64,000 nt of DNA from Dipetalonema caudispina (Eukaryota > Nematoda > Chromadorea > Rhabditida > Onchocercidae): assembly GCA_013365325.1 (NCBI GenBank), contig JABVXV010000043.1:114020-178019 (forward strand), read 5' to 3'. Both the position numbers and the translations under genes were made by a program. Positions 62,801 to 64,000 of the stretch are shown piece after piece (within the stretch, counting starts at the first letter, position 1; every line of letters begins with the position of its first letter). The notes under the pieces are model-generated. The model had not been told where the DNA came from. It ran no database searches and was given only the letters and a program-made list of their open reading frames with translations.

Positions 62801-63851
62801 AGCCATTCAACCTAACAAAATTTTTTTTTTTTTTATCCGTGGAAGATTCAATTACTTTTTTGAAAAGCTGTAGTGGAAAAGTAAGAATCAAAATTGTATT
62901 TGATTTGTTTAATTTTAAGATTATCTCAATGATAGTAGGAAATACTACCACACATTCTTTCCTGTAGCAAATAGCTTCAAATCTAAATTAATCTGTGACA
63001 ATTAAATTATTGATCTTTCACTGTTACTTTTACTTTTAATCTAATCTTCATTAGGAGAAACATTGTCTATCCAAGTTAAAACAAAACTATATAACTTACT
63101 TTAAGTTGATTATCATCAACAGGTAAAATTTGTGCTTCTAAGTGGAGTGTTTGACTTTCATGTACATTATCTAGTTGTGACGGTAGTGTTCGTACAATTT
63201 TTGGTGCCATTCGTGGTGCTTCTGGACGTTCATCCGGTAATTGTAACGGCATTTCTAGCTCACGAATACGTTGTACTGAATTAGGATGAAAGGATTCTGT
63301 TATCTGAAAAAAAAAGGAAAAAATTGCATTACGAAAGTAATATTTTCAGTATGAATAAAATTTGCAATTTTCAACTCGCTTCCAAACTAATTAAAAATAA
63401 TAATTAGTTTTAATTTAAATTCATTAATAGTATATTGTAAATGTAAACATTTTATGCTAATTACTAAACATATATTGGGTGGAAGAAATTTTTTCCTAAT
63501 TCATCGAATTAATATCAAAATATAATGAAATTTGAAATGAAACTCAAGATTTTTAAATCAGGAGTAAATAAAAAATTAATCATATAATTAACCAAGACTA
63601 ATGTTTATCAAAAAAAAAGATAATAATAAATTATTTTCTGATAAGAAATTACAAACCATGCTTCCTTTAGCCTTACAATCAATATCAGCAACAGATCGTG
63701 CTTCACCAGTTGCATTTTTTACAATTAAAGTATAAGTACCACTATCTTCCGGATACATATACAAAATATTAAGTGCAATAAATCCGAAATCATGAGTAAG
63801 CACAAAACGATGAGCTTTCATCAATGGTCTACCATTTAAAAGCCATTCATA
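41095..63851 (-). CDS. ketn-1: Kettin-like giant Ig-repeat protein, 3' part of gene (55 exons, 5'-partial)
   Basis: Kettin is a modular sarcomere protein that binds actin near the Z-disc or nematode dense body and stiffens the I-band. Seen here: 55 minus-strand exons, all with consistent reading phase, encode about 3,225 residues ending KLKIQSR and a TAG at 41095-41097. There are 23 Ig domains, the first cut by the window. Nineteen are separated by linkers with a D(T/S)QHPESWxRIQEIE-type motif and carry the kettin-style signature DFG(F/Y)VxLDI followed by PEDSGxYxC. A basic linker and four close-packed C-terminal Ig domains follow, the layout known for kettin C-termini. No Fn3 or kinase domain occurs. 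C. elegans KETN-1 is reported to have about 31 Ig domains and insect kettin 35, so roughly eight or more should lie beyond 64000. Twitchin and UNC-89 are excluded by the linker pattern. Exon borders were read by eye from splice sites. Confidence 0.92.
41233..42306 (-). other. Last kettin intron, 1.1 kb
   Basis: An intron with a 10-base perfect inverted repeat (41361-41370 and 41431-41440) in a locally less AT-rich stretch, 41350-41560. A 68-codon plus-strand open frame there has no recognisable family and no splice context, and I do not call it a gene. Confidence 0.7.
44331..44404 (+). other. tRNA-like remnant (A-box match) in a kettin intron
   Basis: The stretch has ATAGCTCAGTGGCTAGAA, a match to the tRNA D-arm/A-box pattern TRGCNNAGYNGG, followed about 40 bases on by a weak B-box-like AAGTTAAATTG. 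The 3' end does not pair with the 5' GGTATGG, so it is not an intact tRNA. A decayed tRNA or a tRNA-derived short element is possible. Confidence 0.35.
44525..44641. repeat. Dispersed repeat copy A in a kettin intron
   Basis: About 117 bases, starting TCTTTTAAATGACTATC and containing GAATGGATCGAAGTATCAAT. They match copy B at 48901-49022 in the same orientation at roughly 80 percent by eye. It lies in intron 44266-44710. No terminal inverted repeat or coding content is evident. Confidence 0.7.
45571..48433 (-). CDS. ketn-1: Kettin exons 41-47: basic non-Ig linker and spacer
   Basis: Exons 48263-48433, 48014-48088, 47616-47830, 47013-47190, 46798-46922, 46299-46329 and 45571-45741. The first six encode about 265 residues with no Ig signature. 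They are rich in Lys, Glu, Pro and Val, and include a twice-repeated motif, VPARDQVKFKLAKPKP and VPAKDQVKIKQKFQPK. Exon 48014-48088 (KIRKSLLYNSLLKEIKLLVA) is a 75-base symmetric exon that could be skipped without frameshift. Exon 47616-47830 ends at a weak donor (G|GTTTGA) chosen because only that site keeps phase. The 31-base exon is a microexon. The last exon encodes an Ig-free spacer (EEYMERIEYNYGNRIRERVL). Its 3' limit could instead be 45577, since both candidate donors are in phase. Confidence 0.78.
46044..46125. repeat. Tandem duplication, period 41 bp, two copies
   Basis: Two adjacent copies (46044-46084 and 46085-46125) share CCGGATATCTGAAT and TTTCTAC blocks. They lie in the kettin intron between exons 45571-45741 and 46299-46329. 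Confidence 0.7.
47232..47283. repeat. Tandem duplication, period 26 bp, two copies
   Basis: Two adjacent copies of CTTGTGAATATGATCCTAAT plus a short tail lie in the kettin intron 47617-47191 region, directly downstream of the acceptor side. They are near-identical. Confidence 0.75.
48562..49402 (-). CDS. ketn-1: Kettin exons 38-40: Ig domain before the basic linker
   Basis: Exons 49234-49402, 48810-48887 and 48562-48714. The segment starts SEQMSEQRREKQPPRFTIKPMN, and the Ig first half has FECAVIGNPKPKIIWYINGNQ. The short second exon carries HYDGIHYLTISKTKISDAGE and the third IVVIAKNSEGEVLASAMLDVYQ, followed by a charged stretch (KLKPTAFKTIDELHEREVKW). This domain looks more like a titin or twitchin I-set Ig (GNPKPKIIWY, DAGE) than the preceding DFG-type kettin Igs. 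All three exons are in phase 0 at their joins or split the preceding Trp codon. Confidence 0.87.
48901..49022. repeat. Dispersed repeat copy B in a kettin intron
   Basis: The second copy of the element at 44525-44641, in intron 48888-49233. Matching blocks include TCTTTTAAATGACTATC, GAATGGATCAAAATATCAAT and the closing GAAAAAATTA. It is probably an old short interspersed element. Confidence 0.7.
49726..52611 (-). CDS. ketn-1: Kettin exons 31-37: four Ig domains with variant linkers
   Basis: Exons 52360-52611, 52020-52187, 51476-51663, 51056-51179, 50634-50867, 50198-50477 and 49726-49954. The first Ig is carried almost whole on one exon (LEAQVEPVGDPNLKIEWFHNG to DSGKWVCRASNKKGQAETS), with no intron at the Trp. 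The next is split late, before CIAYNSKGKAES. The third (QGDSIHMECRVSPIND to DSGIYECIVMNDKGQAS) is again on a single exon. The fourth is split after PVLIG. Linkers are longer and differ from the RIQEIE type, for example VSDWQSTAEGKNRIEKLEEY, ENLENHLRQHTRVPLALSKE and ITESQLPQGVLVSDVKKLGD. The overall fold signature remains clear. Confidence 0.88.
52774..55246 (-). CDS. ketn-1: Kettin exons 24-30: three Ig-linker units
   Basis: Exons 55080-55246, 54653-54926, 54251-54469, 53886-53990, 53321-53512, 53036-53176 and 52774-52962. One Ig spans 55080-54653, with the Trp codon split TG|G and second half DFGWIIMDISATESRDSGEW. The second is in 54251-53886, with HLQKPEGLTEGDSTHLEA, then DFGFAILDILHLFAQ split before DAGEYTVKV. 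The third is in 53321-53036, with second half DFGFVVLEISPSYPEDSGEY. Linkers deviate from the QHPESW motif: IQPQSLERIREMEAEKP, LLLQPQDEGKAKAIEELEYN, and TKSQLPDSMSGAYKKIIEIE. This is where the linker consensus begins to degrade toward the C-terminal third. Confidence 0.88.
55360..56951 (-). CDS. ketn-1: Kettin exons 19-23: two Ig-linker units
   Basis: Exons 56737-56951, 56360-56533, 56151-56244, 55687-55922 and 55360-55485. The first linker reads TQHPISWEKIQILE followed by a Glu/Lys/Val-rich stretch, then the Ig first half with EGAIVHLEATFQPARDPDLK and its second half beginning VIWLRNGQPL. Exon 56151-56244 is a pure linker exon (SHEESWRRIQEIEAPKEKTP). Exon 55687-55922 begins PEPPPPVYDAPSFHEQ and carries nearly a whole Ig domain up to PEDQ. 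The C-terminal strands GVYQLRLTNENGEAVSS lie in 55360-55485, so this domain is split late, in the E-F region, rather than at the Trp. Confidence 0.9.
57113..59110 (-). CDS. ketn-1: Kettin exons 13-18: three Ig-linker units
   Basis: Exons 58897-59110, 58352-58580, 58100-58266, 57771-57943, 57409-57663 and 57113-57256. The first two introns split the Trp codon itself (TG|G) of ILWFHNG and IQWFHND. The Ig second halves read EFGLVTLDIHYVLPEDIGEF, DFGCVTLRISPVYPHHTGVY and DFGNITLTIVHVLPEDSGVY. Linkers carry TQHESSWQKIQVLE, VQHPESWKRIQEIE (interrupted by an intron after RIQ) and TQHPDSLKRIQELE. The intron after the third half-domain at 57409 ends in GTAAATT, a weaker donor that is supported by the matching phase of the next exon. 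Confidence 0.9.
59241..61513 (-). CDS. ketn-1: Kettin exons 6-12: three Ig-linker units
   Basis: Exons 61377-61513, 61161-61275, 60723-60866, 60461-60648, 60137-60311, 59738-59954 and 59241-59461. Linkers carry TQHAESWAKIQEIE, TQHQESWNQIQDIE and SQHPESLQRIREIE. Each Ig shows the EGxxxHLExxxxPxNDxxLxxxW pattern on the first half and DFGY/FVxLDIxY with GGEWTCVAxNSLG or AGVYTVVATNEQG on the second. The middle exon (61161-61275) is unusual: it reads straight through the conserved VYWTKNG segment with no intron at the Trp, and is split instead after LPEG. The residues after LPLPEG continue in frame in 60723-60866 (GSRFMPARNLDYVTLDL). Confidence 0.9.
61659..63851 (-). CDS. ketn-1: Kettin exons 1-5 of window: three Ig-linker units
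   Basis: Exons 63657-63851, 63100-63303, 62667-62811, 62136-62389 and 61659-61839. The first exon opens inside an Ig domain at the conserved Trp (YEWLLNGRP), so the first half of that domain lies upstream of the window. Two full Ig domains follow. Each is split by an intron placed exactly before (I/V)EW, and each ends in the signature EDSGTYT...NATGEA or similar. Linkers read FHPNSVQRIRELE and TEHPESLRRIQEIE, then a Pro/Glu-rich stretch that leads into the next Ig A-strand. In known kettins one Ig plus one linker matches about one actin subunit along the thin filament. That role is family knowledge, not visible in the DNA. Confidence 0.9.
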
Positions 63852-64000
63852 CTAAATAAAAGAAAATATTGAAAATTACAAGAAAAAAAAAAAAAACTGA
63901 AAAAATCTTTTCTACCGAATTGCATTTTTTTTTTTTTTTTTTTTTTTTTGTCCACTAATAGCACAAATTTGGAAAAATTTTCACATTTCAATTTAGTTCC

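Noticed and set aside
1..64000. Assignment of either gene to twitchin (unc-22) or obscurin (unc-89)
   Set aside because: No Fn3, kinase, SH3, DH or PH domain in the window; kettin linkers and C-terminal Ig cluster fit kettin, and the downstream layout fits titin N-terminus.

Overview
This 64 kb window is AT-rich eukaryotic DNA. It has short to medium introns (mostly ending TTTCAG or TTTTAG), many long A/T homopolymer tracts, and two giant muscle genes, both on the minus strand. The proteins are titin-superfamily Ig-repeat proteins of the nematode kind (kettin/KETN-1 and titin/TTN-1). Together with the base composition and introns this suggests a nematode; a parasitic spirurid or filarial worm is my best guess, but it is an inference from style, not from a diagnostic marker. 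No rRNA, intact tRNA, transposase, CRISPR array or bacterial-type operon is visible.

Right part (63851 down to 41095, minus strand): the 3' two-thirds of a kettin gene. I resolved 55 exons whose splice phases all agree, giving about 3,225 residues that end at a TAG stop (41095-41097). The order is about 19 Ig domains separated by linkers with a motif like DTQHPESWKRIQEIE, then a roughly 265-residue basic and Pro/Lys/Val-rich linker, a conserved kettin spacer, and four closely packed C-terminal Ig domains. The 5' end of the gene lies beyond 64000.

Middle part (about 41.1 to 34.5 kb): 6.6 kb without coding sequence. It holds the kettin 3' flank and the likely promoter and 5' leader of the next gene. 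A probable non-coding first exon ends at a GTAAGT donor at 37593. A GC-rich hairpin lies at 34747-34771.

Left part (34494 down to 1, minus strand): the 5' part of a titin (TTN-1-like) gene, 42 phase-consistent exons giving about 6,557 residues before the window ends. It encodes 19 Ig domains mixed with long non-Ig stretches. These are a 2.5 kb exon with five Ig domains, a 5.5 kb exon (acidic, coiled-coil and SH3-ligand segments, then two Ig domains), a 3.6 kb exon with at least nine tandem copies of a 79-residue repeat, and at the window edge the start of a highly charged tandem array with a 70-residue period. No fibronectin-III domain or kinase is present, so the A-band-like part must lie left of position 1.

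Both products would work in the same place: kettin binds thin filaments near the Z-disc or dense body, and titin supplies elastic links. In insects both come from one gene (sallimus). Here kettin has its own stop and titin its own start, but they lie head-to-tail on one strand. The next-to-last kettin exon and the first titin exon are also in compatible phase, so a kettin-titin fusion transcript is possible. That arrangement and the 79-residue repeat array are the two most interesting points.
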